Assembly (NCBI RefSeq): GCF_001707915.1
Contig: NZ_MAVV01000003.1
Span: 1-63,529, forward strand
DNA: 63,529 nucleotides
Direction of reading: 5' to 3'
From: Thermodesulfovibrio sp. N1
GTDB lineage: Bacteria; Nitrospirota; Thermodesulfovibrionia; Thermodesulfovibrionales; Thermodesulfovibrionaceae
The translations under genes were made by a program, and so were the position numbers. The notes beneath the pieces are model-generated. The model was not told the DNA's origin, searched no databases, and saw only the letters and a program-made list of their open reading frames with translations. This document shows positions 9,442 to 17,607 of the stretch, piece by piece. Numbering within the stretch: the stretch's first letter is position 1; each line of letters opens with the position of its first letter.

Positions 9442-10265
9442 AGTTTCAGATAAAAATAATTATAGCCTTTTCATTAACTCTTGCAGTAATACTTTTTTAT
9501 TTAAACACAATGGTAATAAACTTTATAGACTACATGAAAGAAGACTTAATGCTTCAGCTTCAGGATAAAAGGGCTTTCATAAAAAGAGATTTCATAGAGA
9601 ATAAATTTCAGGAATATGTAAAAAATGTTTTACTTTGGGAGTTTCTGCTTGTCTTAAGCTTGATGCTAATTTTGTATAAGGTCATAGAAAGAATTACAAA
9701 ACAGGAAAGGGATTATAAAGAGCTTCTTGAACTGATTCTTCTTACATTATCTCACAAATTTGGTAATTTTTTGACATCCCATAGAGGTAACATAGAAATT
9801 CTTAAACTCAGAAATGATGAAAGGGCATTGCAGAGGCTTGAAAAGAGTTGCACCTTTATGCAGGAAGATTTAAACAAAGTAATAGAAACCATAAATCGCT
9901 TTAAAGAAGCATCCTTTGAAAAGGAAAAAATAAACTTAAAGGAGTTAATTGATAAATTTTTAAGCCTCATTGAAACAGAAAAAAGGATATTAATCACTGC
10001 AAAGGATATTAATGTTTATGCAAACAGGCAAAACTTTGAAAACATTGTTTTTTCTCTGCTTGAAAATGCCCTTAAATATTCAAAGGAAAGGATTCACATA
10101 AAGGTTTGCAAAAACTATCTTGCCATTAGAAATGATATTTATGAAACTGAAAGAGGCTCAGGCATAGGATTAAAAATAGCCCAAGCCCTTGCAAAAAAAG
10201 AGGGCTTTAAAATAAAATATCGTGCAAAGGAAGATAGCTTTATTTTAATCTTAAAATTCACATAA
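9438..10265 (+). CDS. Compact sensor histidine kinase
   Basis: This membrane kinase is the partner of the preceding regulator. Translation starts at TTG (9438-9440), overlapping the regulator's TGA as TTGA, and the same arrangement recurs in the second copy near 22178. Two transmembrane helices (about 6-28 and 63-82) flank a short periplasmic segment of about 35 residues, followed by an H-box SHKFGN with H106 instead of the usual HExxxP. The N-box is ENIVFSLLENALKYS (N210) and the G-box GSGIGL is at 240-245. The usual DxGxG G1 box and ATP lid are almost absent, giving a small 275-residue protein. Kinase activity is inferred. Confidence 0.85.
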   Translation: MKFQIKIIIAFSLTLAVILFYLNTMVINFIDYMKEDLMLQLQDKRAFIKRDFIENKFQEYVKNVLLWEFLLVLSLMLILYKVIERITKQERDYKELLELILLTLSHKFGNFLTSHRGNIEILKLRNDERALQRLEKSCTFMQEDLNKVIETINRFKEASFEKEKINLKELIDKFLSLIETEKRILITAKDINVYANRQNFENIVFSLLENALKYSKERIHIKVCKNYLAIRNDIYETERGSGIGLKIAQALAKKEGFKIKYRAKEDSFILILKFT

Positions 10266-10327
10266 TTTTCACAACATTAGGTAGGAAATAGTGTATGATA
10301 TTAAATATGAAAAACTATAATTCCCAT

Positions 10328-10650
10328 TTATTCCGTCATTCTGCATCTTTTTATTGTCATTCTGCATCTCTTTCTTGTCATTCTGAGCGAAGCGATAGCG
10401 AAGCGAAGAATCCCCTCCTCATTAAAAAGAGGAATGAGATCCTTCGCCTTCGGCTCAGGATGACACTTAAAGAAATTAAAACACTCAGGATGACATTTAA
10501 AGGGATTAAAACGCCCATGATGACACCAAAGGTGATTAAAACACTCAAGATGACACATAGGCGGATTAAAACACTTAGGATTAAAAAGGGAGAGATTCCT
10601 CGGGACATCGAGTCCCTCGGAATGACGAAAAGGAGAATAACTAATGAAAA
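10328..10650. repeat. REP-like element with internal tandem repeats
   Basis: The stretch between the histidine kinase and the pilin carries no real gene. It has three TCATTCTGC modules, the half-site pair GTCATTCTGAGCGAAGCGA / CTTCGGCTCAGGATGACA, a 30-bp tandem array (10454-10580) and a closing GATTCCTCGGGA...TCCCTCGGAATGAC module. Open frames exist on both strands here but encode only CHPE-type repeats, the known signature of translating such elements. Confidence 0.75.
10454..10580 (+). repeat. 30-bp tandem repeat, about 4.2 copies
   Basis: Units begin at 10454, 10484, 10514 and 10544, with a partial fifth at 10574. Each reads roughly CTCAGGATGACA, a variable six to eight bases, then ATTAAAACA. 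The start of each unit is the end of the flanking REP-like element, so the array looks like amplification of the element's edge. The units differ at about four to eight positions. There are no unique spacers, so this is not a CRISPR. Confidence 0.85.
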
Positions 10651-10687
10651 TAAAGGAAAAGGGGGTGAGAAAAGTTAGTTTAAACAG

Positions 10688-10706
10688 TGGTTTCCTTTGG
10701 AAACCA
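10688..10706 (+). promoter_or_regulatory. Perfect hairpin in the pilin mRNA leader
   Basis: TGGTTTCC-TTT-GGAAACCA forms a perfect 8-bp stem with a three-base loop, ending 13 bases before the pilin ribosome site (GGAGGT near 10720). No U-tract follows, so it is not a terminator. A 5' hairpin that stabilises a highly expressed mRNA, or a regulator-binding palindrome, are both possible. Confidence 0.5.
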
Positions 10707-10731
10707 TAAAAATTATTTTGGAGGTTTAAGT

Positions 10732-11115
10732 ATGAAAAAACTATTTATCAGAGACCAGAAAGGTTTTACCCTTGTTGAGTTACTCATTGTTGTTGCAATT
10801 ATTGCAATCCTTGCAGCAATTGCAATTCCACAGTATCAGAAGTACAGAAAAAATGCAGCTGTCTCATCACTTCAGTCAGATGCAAAGAACTGTCTTAATA
10901 CGGCAATTGCTGATTATACTGCATCTATTCAGGCAGGATCAACAGATCCTACTGTTAGTACTGATAATTGCGTAACAGGTGCATATACAGCATCATGCTC
11001 AGCTTCTGGCAATGTAGGAGAAAGTTTGGTAGTTACCTGTACAGGAACAGGAATTGCATCGGGTGTGACTTGTACTGCTACAGAGGGTGGTGTAGCAGGT
11101 TGTACTGGAGTATAA
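10732..11115 (+). CDS. pilA: Major type IV pilin
   Basis: This is the structural pilus subunit. The start at ATG 10732 is chosen because GGAGGT lies just upstream and because it gives a normal class III leader: [11 protein letters not shown] is cleaved before [22 protein letters not shown]. The mature helix carries F1 and E5 and is followed by a serine/threonine/alanine-rich globular domain with six cysteines, enough for up to three disulfides. The protein has 127 residues. The composition is unlike its neighbours and suits a surface protein, possibly glycosylated by the DUF2723 product two genes downstream. A terminator-like hairpin follows. Confidence 0.95.
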   Translation: MKKLFIRDQKGFTLVELLIVVAIIAILAAIAIPQYQKYRKNAAVSSLQSDAKNCLNTAIADYTASIQAGSTDPTVSTDNCVTGAYTASCSASGNVGESLVVTCTGTGIASGVTCTATEGGVAGCTGV

Positions 11116-11121
11116 AATATA

Positions 11122-11145
11122 AAAGGGGGGGCTTTTGCCCCCTTT
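11122..11145 (+). terminator. Terminator-like hairpin after the pilin gene
   Basis: AAAGGGGG pairs with CCCCCTTT around a loop that includes CTTTTG, immediately after the pilin stop. Only a short interrupted T-tract follows. It probably ends most transcripts after pilA, so that the downstream pilin and minor-pilin genes are expressed at a lower level by read-through. Confidence 0.7.
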
Positions 11146-11154
11146 AAAAATTTT

Positions 11155-11523
11155 ATGAAAAATAAAAAATGTAAAATAAATTCAAAGGGCTTTACACTTT
11201 TAGAGTTATTGATTGTTACTGTAATAATTGGTATTCTTGCTTCAATAGCAATTGTTCAGTACAATAAGTATCAAGTCAATGCAGTTAAATCTCAACTTCT
11301 CTCTGATTTAAGAAACTGTATTGCCGATATTGCAAGAAGCACTCAAACAGGCAATACAGATTTAAATTCTATAGTAGCAAACTGTACTAAATCACCAAAT
11401 ACTGAAAGTATTACTCTTGTAAATACAGCTCCAATAAAACTTCAGGCAACCTCACCAGTAGGACCCTTTGAATGTGAATACAATGAAACAACAGGCAGAG
11501 TCACCTGTAATAATCCCTTTTAG
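11155..11523 (+). CDS. Second type IV pilin-like protein
   Basis: A prepilin with leader MKNKKCKINSKG followed by FTLLELLIVTVIIGILASIA, with glutamate at position 5 of the mature protein. The 122 residues carry three to four cysteines in a small C-terminal domain. It resembles the major pilin in the N-terminal helix (YNKYQVNAVKSQLLSDLRNC versus [20 protein letters not shown]) and is probably a diverged paralogue. The ATG lies only nine bases after the terminator hairpin, with no clear ribosome site. Its 3' end overlaps the next gene. Confidence 0.88.
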   Translation: MKNKKCKINSKGFTLLELLIVTVIIGILASIAIVQYNKYQVNAVKSQLLSDLRNCIADIARSTQTGNTDLNSIVANCTKSPNTESITLVNTAPIKLQATSPVGPFECEYNETTGRVTCNNPF

Positions 11524-13364
11524 TATAATTGCCTTTATAATTCTCTTTTTGTTCTATCTTTTCTCTTTAAATCCAATTTTGCCAACCGGTGATGCTGGCG
11601 GACTCATCACTGCTTCATATCTTCTTGGAACAGCCCATCCACCAGGTTATCCACTTTATTCAGAATTAGGAAAATTATTTACATTTTTACCATTTGGCAA
11701 CATAGGTTACAGGGTTTCATTACTACCCTGTTTTTTTTCAGTTTTAACACTTTTTTTGGTTTATTTAATTGTAAGAAAACTGACTGAAAAAAACTCTATT
11801 TTCCCTATTATTGCAGTACTTTTCCTTGGAGTATCCTATTCCTTTTATTTTCAGACAATAATTGGTAAATTCTATCCAATTAATGCTTTAATTGTTTTAC
11901 TGCTTGTTTTCATAGGAATAAAGGTTATTGATAGCGGATTTGAAAAGAGATATGCCTATTTGTCCTCATTTTTATTGGGAGTATCAACGGGACTTCATCA
12001 TACGGCTTTATTTATGACAATCCCATTATTTATTTTAGGGTTGTTTTATTTTAAAGCCTTTGTAAGAAGTCTTCCCCTTTCATTACTTTTTTTCTTCATT
12101 GGTTTTTCTGTAAATCTTCATGTTTATATAAGGAATCTGAAAGATGCCTTTTTGGCAGTAAGAAAGGCAGGTGAGACCCCCTCTTTTTTAGATATTCTGT
12201 TAAGAAAGTTTTACAAAGAAGGAGAATCCCTTCAGGCTGTAACTACAACTCTTTCAACCTTTGAAGGATTCCATAATGCAATTAAAAATTTCCTATACAT
12301 GATAGATGCAAATTTTGGCTATGTAACAGCAGTTTTTTTTATTTTGGGATTATTCTATCTTTACAGAAAAAGCAGGCGGGTTTTGCTCTTTCTTTTTGTT
12401 TCTTTTTTAATGTTTTCCTTGGTATTGGCAAAAATTACATTCAGCGGCGAAATCAGGGATAATGAAGGAAGTCTTTACATAGTTGGAAATCAGTATTTTA
12501 TCCCTGCCTTTTGTCTTTATGTAATTTTTTATGACAGCGGGGATATACTTTTTTGTAGAAAAAATAAAAAAAATGAAACTTTTTTATAAAACCCTTCCCC
12601 TTTTTTTCATTGTTATTCCATTAATTTTTATTCCCATGAGATTTTCCCAAACAGGGCAGTCAAACAACTGGGCGCTTTACTACTACAGCAAAGATGTTCT
12701 TTCAACTCTGCCTGTATCATCAGTTTTAAATACCTACGGAGATAACAAATCCTTTGGAATATGGTATACAAAATTAGTTGGCAGATACAGAGACGATGTC
12801 TGTCATCTTGTAGTATTCAGATATGAGGCAACTCAATGGAATATGGAAGGATGTAAGCCAGAGACAATATATAAAAATTTTTATCCCGAAGTTTACAGAA
12901 ATGACATAGTTGAATTAATAAACAAAAGGCTATATTACTCAACTATAGGACTTTCAGAGATTCATCCTTACTTTGAATCCTTTGATACCCTTCCATACAG
13001 TCTTGTGTATATTTATTTCCCAAAGGGTAAAATAACAGAAAAAGAGAGAAAATTTGTAAATGGATTAAACATAAATAATGAAAGATTCATAACGCCTTCT
13101 TACTGTTTAAATCATGGCACCGATGACCCTTTAACTTTTTCAGTATGCCGATTTGTAAGCATTGCCTATTTAAACATTGCAAGCAGTATTGAACCAGAGA
13201 AGAAATTTGGCACTTTTGCTCTTGATACAACTATAAGATACGGCAATACCCATGAACCATTCAGAGTTAAAATTAACATTGGGAAAGAAAATGAATACTA
13301 TATGGATTTATACGAAAAAATAAGGAGATACAATGCCAGAGAAAAAGCTTTCCTATTACCTTAA
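11468..13364 (+). CDS. DUF2723-type membrane glycosyltransferase, frameshifted at a T6 run
   Basis: Two overlapping frames (11468-12589 and 12531-13364) form one protein if one T is removed from T6 at 12525-12530; the corrected length is 631 residues. The N-terminal half has the DUF2723 (TMEM260-like, GT-C fold) signature: GDAGGLITASYLLG then AHPPGYPLY (about 39-63), and about nine membrane helices. The join restores a helix running LYVIF-MTAGIYFFVEK. The C-terminal half is largely non-membrane. The vertebrate homologue TMEM260 is a protein O-mannosyltransferase, so between pilin genes the product is a candidate pilin glycosyltransferase (inference). An alternative start is ATG 11483. Confidence 0.72.
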
Positions 13365-13971
13365 ACCAATTCTGTTATTGTTAATTTTTGCTGTAACTGC
13401 CTTGCTTACAAGACAGTTTTTTTATCAGCTAAAACATATGAATGAGGCAGATGCAAGCTCTGGTATTGAAAAAATAAAAGCCTTTGAAAGAGTAATTTTG
13501 AATCACTTTCCTTTAAGTCCCTATACAAAAAATGCGGTTGATAAAATTTTAATAGAATGTGAGGGATTTATTAAGACCGATGAAAAGCTTTACTGCTATG
13601 AAACATTAAGAAGCAGTCTTATACAAATCAAAAGTTTTTATCAACCCTATGAAGATACAATAAAAAAAATAAATCCAAAGATTGCAGAGTTAAGGGCAGA
13701 AAGTATGATTTCATGGGAGTATAACAATTTAACTAAGAAAGATTTTGAAAGAATTTATACTGCCCAGCTTGCTCTTTTAAATTATAACAATGCTCCTTCC
13801 CAATTATGGAGTGCTGTTACAGTGTTTTCATTAATCGGCTGGATTTCTACAATAATATTTTTGATTATGAAGGGATTTACAAAAAATCAAAATCGCCGAT
13901 ATATAGTAACAGGCATATTGATTTATTTAGTATTTTTTCTACTTTGGTTGTGTGGACTTTATTTTGCATAA
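13333..13971 (+). CDS. Unknown three-helix membrane protein of the pilus operon
   Basis: I do not recognise this 212-residue protein. It has one N-terminal membrane helix (about 11-27), a roughly 125-residue mostly helical domain with several cysteines and tyrosines, then two C-terminal helices (about 158-177 and 188-210). The topology suggests a domain outside the cytoplasm held between membrane segments. It overlaps the end of the DUF2723 gene by 32 bases and precedes the minor pilins, so a role in pilin modification or pilus assembly is a reasonable guess from position only. Confidence 0.7.
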   Translation: MPEKKLSYYLKPILLLLIFAVTALLTRQFFYQLKHMNEADASSGIEKIKAFERVILNHFPLSPYTKNAVDKILIECEGFIKTDEKLYCYETLRSSLIQIKSFYQPYEDTIKKINPKIAELRAESMISWEYNNLTKKDFERIYTAQLALLNYNNAPSQLWSAVTVFSLIGWISTIIFLIMKGFTKNQNRRYIVTGILIYLVFFLLWLCGLYFA

Positions 13972-14013
13972 ATTCTATTGCATAAATTTGTAATATGTGA
14001 TAAAGTTAGATTA

Positions 14014-14487
14014 ATGATGAAAAAGATTTTGGGAAATAAGGGATTTACTCTTGTTGAATTACTTGTTGTCATTGGAGTGATTACAATTCTTGCTTCAATT
14101 GCAGTGCCTTCTGTTATGAAGTATTACAAAACCTATAAATACGGTGATTATATTTACTCAATGGAAAATCTTGTTAGATGGGCAAGGATGACAGCAATGG
14201 AAAGAAGCAATAACATAGGATTGTGTGTTGACTCAACAAATAAAACTTTTACAATTGTAAATATGGGAGTAGTTAGAACAGGAATTTGTGTTGGACAAGT
14301 ATTGCAAACATTGAGAATTGAACATGACTTTGTCTCTATTTCAGGCTCTGGTGCTGCCTTTGACCCAAGAGGTTTTGCCATATTTACAGGGAATGTTTGC
14401 ATAACCGATGGTGAAAAATATTACAAGGCAGTTATCAGTAGATTCGGAGCAATAAGAATTGAAAAGGGCACAGGTGGATGTACATGA
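14014..14487 (+). CDS. Minor pilin, GspH/FimT type
   Basis: A prepilin with leader MMKKILGNKG and mature FTLVELLVVIGVITILASIA. The following region with YSMENLVRWARMTAMERSNNIGLCVD and the C-terminal GDGEKYYKAV-like strand pattern fits the GspH/FimT pseudopilin family that initiates pilus assembly. The start is placed at ATG 14014 because the longer reading would put 12 non-typical residues before the leader. It is the first of four consecutive minor pilins and overlaps the next gene. Confidence 0.85.
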   Translation: MMKKILGNKGFTLVELLVVIGVITILASIAVPSVMKYYKTYKYGDYIYSMENLVRWARMTAMERSNNIGLCVDSTNKTFTIVNMGVVRTGICVGQVLQTLRIEHDFVSISGSGAAFDPRGFAIFTGNVCITDGEKYYKAVISRFGAIRIEKGTGGCT

Positions 14488-14861
14488 ATTATAAATCAGA
14501 AGCAGGTTTCACATTGATTGAAGCATTAATTTCTGTATTTCTTGTAGCACTTCTTGTGATTGGTGTTGTAGGGCTTATAACTTCTTTTGGGAAATTTACA
14601 AGGCAAGACTTGGTTGGAATGTGCTTGGTGCAAGCTGCTTCTTCTGGTATTGAAGCTAAAAGAGCCAATCCCTCATTAACTTCAGTAGATGTTAGATGCG
14701 GAGGATACACAATAAGGGTTAATATTACAGGTAATCCTCCTACAAATCCTCCTGCAATGGGTTCTGGACAGTCTGCCTGCGCAGATGTAGTTGCAACAGC
14801 AACTATTGGGGATAGAACTATGGTATTAAGAGATCAAGTTTGTAATTTTCCAGAGGGATAA
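14484..14861 (+). CDS. Minor pilin, PilV/GspI type
   Basis: A short prepilin (125 residues) with leader MNYKSEAG and mature FTLIEALISVFLVALLVIGVVGL. The EAL pattern at positions 5-7 is typical of the PilV/GspI group. ATG 14484 is preferred over 14478 because AGGTGG (14472-14477) is then spaced six bases upstream. The globular part is proline/glycine-rich (NPPTNPPAMGSG) with four or five cysteines. It overlaps the preceding gene by four bases (ATGA). Confidence 0.84.
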   Translation: MNYKSEAGFTLIEALISVFLVALLVIGVVGLITSFGKFTRQDLVGMCLVQAASSGIEAKRANPSLTSVDVRCGGYTIRVNITGNPPTNPPAMGSGQSACADVVATATIGDRTMVLRDQVCNFPEG

Positions 14862-14863
14862 AA

Positions 14864-15796
14864 ATGAAAGTAAATTTTTATAAGATTTTGGACAATAAAG
14901 GATTAACACTTGTTGAACTAATGATGGCGATTGTAATTAGTACCATAGTTCTGGCAGCAATAACCTCTCTTTACATAACTACTGATAAAGTTTTTAAAAA
15001 AACAAAAGATGTTTCCGATGTAAAAGAAACTACTAAAGGAGGAATGGCACAACTTGAATGGCTTTTTCAAAGATGGGGAGCTTCTACTCCCTGTCTCAAT
15101 ACAGATCCGACTCAATGTACTCTTGTAGACCTTGCCTGTAATGCTGGCGGGACTTTTACATATCCACCGCAAAGTTCTATGTGTATAACAATCAATGATG
15201 CCAATCCCTGTGATGAAGTTTACTTTTATGCAAATCTTTACGGAAATGGCTTTGTTCATATACCTACAATAGAATCACCTATTAAAATGAATATAAAAAG
15301 CTGTCGCCTTTCAACGGTATCAAGACATAACTGTTATCACATAAAAAGAGGTGCAAAATTTATAAGAGACAATAATGGAATTCCATATATTTTCTCTCTT
15401 TCTGGGCTTAATGATAATAATCTTGTTTGTATTGACGGTACCTTAGACCCAAATGGTCAAATAGATCCAACAGCAACTGCTTACTCTTCAAATCAGGGAT
15501 ATACTTACAATCCAAGCGATTATACCTATGGTTTTGAAGGTGGAGAAATAATTTTGAGAGTGCCCCATAGAATAAGATTATACTGCCAGAATAATTCTCA
15601 AGATAATAATACATTATGGCTTTATATGCAGGCTACAGATATGGCTACAAACTGTAATGATAATGAATCTCCTCAACCTTTAATTCCGGTAAATTCCTTT
15701 CAGGCTTCCATTGAAGGTCAGGGAATAAGAATAACAATCGATATAAGAGGAAATAATGGAAATAGAATGACTGTTGAAAGAGTCTATGGGAGGTAG
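14864..15796 (+). CDS. Minor pilin, PilW/GspJ type
   Basis: A 310-residue prepilin with leader MKVNFYKILDNKG and mature LTLVELMMAIVISTIVLAAITSLY. Note leucine instead of phenylalanine at mature position 1. The length and the conserved MAQLEWLFQRWG helix fit PilW. The large C-terminal domain is rich in cysteine, asparagine and tyrosine, as expected for an extracellular tip protein. It lies two bases after the PilV-like gene and two before the PilX-like gene, clearly one operon. Confidence 0.85.
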   Translation: MKVNFYKILDNKGLTLVELMMAIVISTIVLAAITSLYITTDKVFKKTKDVSDVKETTKGGMAQLEWLFQRWGASTPCLNTDPTQCTLVDLACNAGGTFTYPPQSSMCITINDANPCDEVYFYANLYGNGFVHIPTIESPIKMNIKSCRLSTVSRHNCYHIKRGAKFIRDNNGIPYIFSLSGLNDNNLVCIDGTLDPNGQIDPTATAYSSNQGYTYNPSDYTYGFEGGEIILRVPHRIRLYCQNNSQDNNTLWLYMQATDMATNCNDNESPQPLIPVNSFQASIEGQGIRITIDIRGNNGNRMTVERVYGR

Positions 15797-15798
15797 AA

Positions 15799-17607
15799 AT
15801 GAATAATAGAGGATTTTCTTTAGTAACTGTATTAATTTTATCTTTAATTATTTTCGTAATTGGTGGTACAGGAGCCTACATTGCTACAACTAATTTAAAA
15901 ACTACACAGGCAGATACAAGATACAATATTGCAGAAAAGGCATCAAATGTAGGATTACTCAGAGCCTTTGATGAGATAAACCAAACAGGCACAGGTGGTA
16001 ATGATAGAACAATTACAGGAACAGTAGGTAATGCAACATATAATACAAGAATTATGTTTGGTGGTAAAAATATCTGGTTTGTAAGTTCAGAGGGTTTCAT
16101 CGGAAATTCAAGAGTTATTAAAACAGCCATCTTTCAGGGTTATTATGGTGTTGGGCTATATACAGTGAGAGGAAATGTCAATGCTACATTGGGTAGCGGC
16201 GTAAGGCTCACTGGTTGTGATCGCGCTCCTGAACCAGATTGTCTGGTGCCATCCTTTATAGCATCTGGCACAATATCAACACCAGGTATTACTCCACGAA
16301 CTTGCCCTGCTGATGCAGGAGGTGCAGGTGTTTATGGACAGCCGCCTATTCTTAATTTGAATCAAGGTGATTTGTCAAGAATATTTTTCAAGGTAAAGTG
16401 TTTTAATAAGTATGGTGATTCTTCCTGTAATTTAAGCCTCCTTGATTATTTAGAGTATGATTATGGAAGGGATACTGACTTTAATCCTCCACACCAATAT
16501 ATTAATTTTCAACAAAATGTAAATAGATTAGGGATACCTATAGTTACTCTTCATCCTTTTGTTACCACACCTCCTACTGTTGACCCAGATTGTACCTTTA
16601 GACGAGATATTCAAAATATTGACTTAGGAAGTTCTCCTTATATTAACTGTACACGGCAAATTTATTTAGAGCCTCAAGATAATAATATTACTATTACAAT
16701 AACAGGAGATGGAAACAGAGGTGGACAGAGAGTGGCAATCTTTGCCAATTCAGCAAGAATTAATAGTATCACTTTTAATAATGCAAGAAACTTCAGGTTA
16801 TTTACTAACAGGACTACAACTATTGATAATTCCCAAGACTTCAAATTATACACTTCAGGCACTACAACCTTACAGGGCACCATCAGAAATTTCCGACTTA
16901 TTAGCACTAACACAGTAACTGCTGCTGCAAACGCTATAATAACAACCTCAGAAGATAATATATTTAATACAATAGTAATTGGTCCTACTACTGCAACTGC
17001 TTTAAACACTAATACTTCACCACAAAACTTTGTTTCAAGCGGTGGCATAACCATTAATAATTCAAATATATTTGCAAGAAGTTTAAGATTTGCCAATGGT
17101 AGCGCAGTTAGAATCTTAAATAGTCTGGTCTATGTATATGCCTATGCCTGTCCTAACTGCCCAAGAAATACAAGTACATCTTCATTAGATGCTTGTGATA
17201 GCAATAACCTTTGGTGTGGGTGGTTTGGAGATGGTATAAGTTTAAATATCGGAAGAGATGGTGCAGGAAATGCCCAGCCTGTCCTTTTTATCTCAAATAA
17301 TACCACAGTAAGAACAGTCAATCCTTCTAGCACAGCATTTATTTGGGGTGTTTGGTATGGCGAAGATGTTACTTATCTTAGATGGGTTGGCACAGCCACT
17401 CAAGACTTAAGAGGTTTTTTAATCAGAAACTTTCCTGAAAATCTTACCTTAACAATAAATATTGGATCAGGATTTACCCTATCATTCAATAAGGCTATAA
17501 TAGATACCATTACAAACAGGTATAGATTTTTCAGGGAAGTTGAATGCGTCCGTGACCCCCTTACACCAAAAGCACAGATGATTCAAACTCGTATGGTTAA
17601 TTACTGA
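15799..17607 (+). CDS. Giant PilX-type minor pilin with beta-rich passenger domain
   Basis: The N-terminus MNNRGFSLVTVLILSLIIFVIGG is a PilX-type prepilin signal without glutamate at position 5, followed by an amphipathic helix (to about 70). The remaining 530 residues form a large extracellular domain. Residues about 300-480 consist of serial short strands rich in N, T, S and I (such as NNARNFRLFTNRTTTI and TTTLQGTIRNFRLI), suggesting a right-handed beta-helix. Cysteine pairs (ACPNCP and others) are present. At 602 residues it is far longer than usual PilX (about 150-200). It would sit at the pilus tip and may bind a ligand or surface. A terminator is not evident after it. Confidence 0.8.
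   Translation: MNNRGFSLVTVLILSLIIFVIGGTGAYIATTNLKTTQADTRYNIAEKASNVGLLRAFDEINQTGTGGNDRTITGTVGNATYNTRIMFGGKNIWFVSSEGFIGNSRVIKTAIFQGYYGVGLYTVRGNVNATLGSGVRLTGCDRAPEPDCLVPSFIASGTISTPGITPRTCPADAGGAGVYGQPPILNLNQGDLSRIFFKVKCFNKYGDSSCNLSLLDYLEYDYGRDTDFNPPHQYINFQQNVNRLGIPIVTLHPFVTTPPTVDPDCTFRRDIQNIDLGSSPYINCTRQIYLEPQDNNITITITGDGNRGGQRVAIFANSARINSITFNNARNFRLFTNRTTTIDNSQDFKLYTSGTTTLQGTIRNFRLISTNTVTAAANAIITTSEDNIFNTIVIGPTTATALNTNTSPQNFVSSGGITINNSNIFARSLRFANGSAVRILNSLVYVYAYACPNCPRNTSTSSLDACDSNNLWCGWFGDGISLNIGRDGAGNAQPVLFISNNTTVRTVNPSSTAFIWGVWYGEDVTYLRWVGTATQDLRGFLIRNFPENLTLTINIGSGFTLSFNKAIIDTITNRYRFFREVECVRDPLTPKAQMIQTRMVNY

Noticed and set aside
10295-10678. A 127-residue open frame on the plus strand and CHPE-rich frames on the minus strand
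   Set aside because: They are translations of the REP-like modules and the 30-bp array; repeats such as MTLKEIKTLR follow the DNA repeat, and no ribosome site or homologous protein pattern is present.
15876-17333. Several 60-140-residue frames antisense to the giant minor pilin
   Set aside because: They mirror the sense gene's codon pattern, have no ribosome sites and no domain features.
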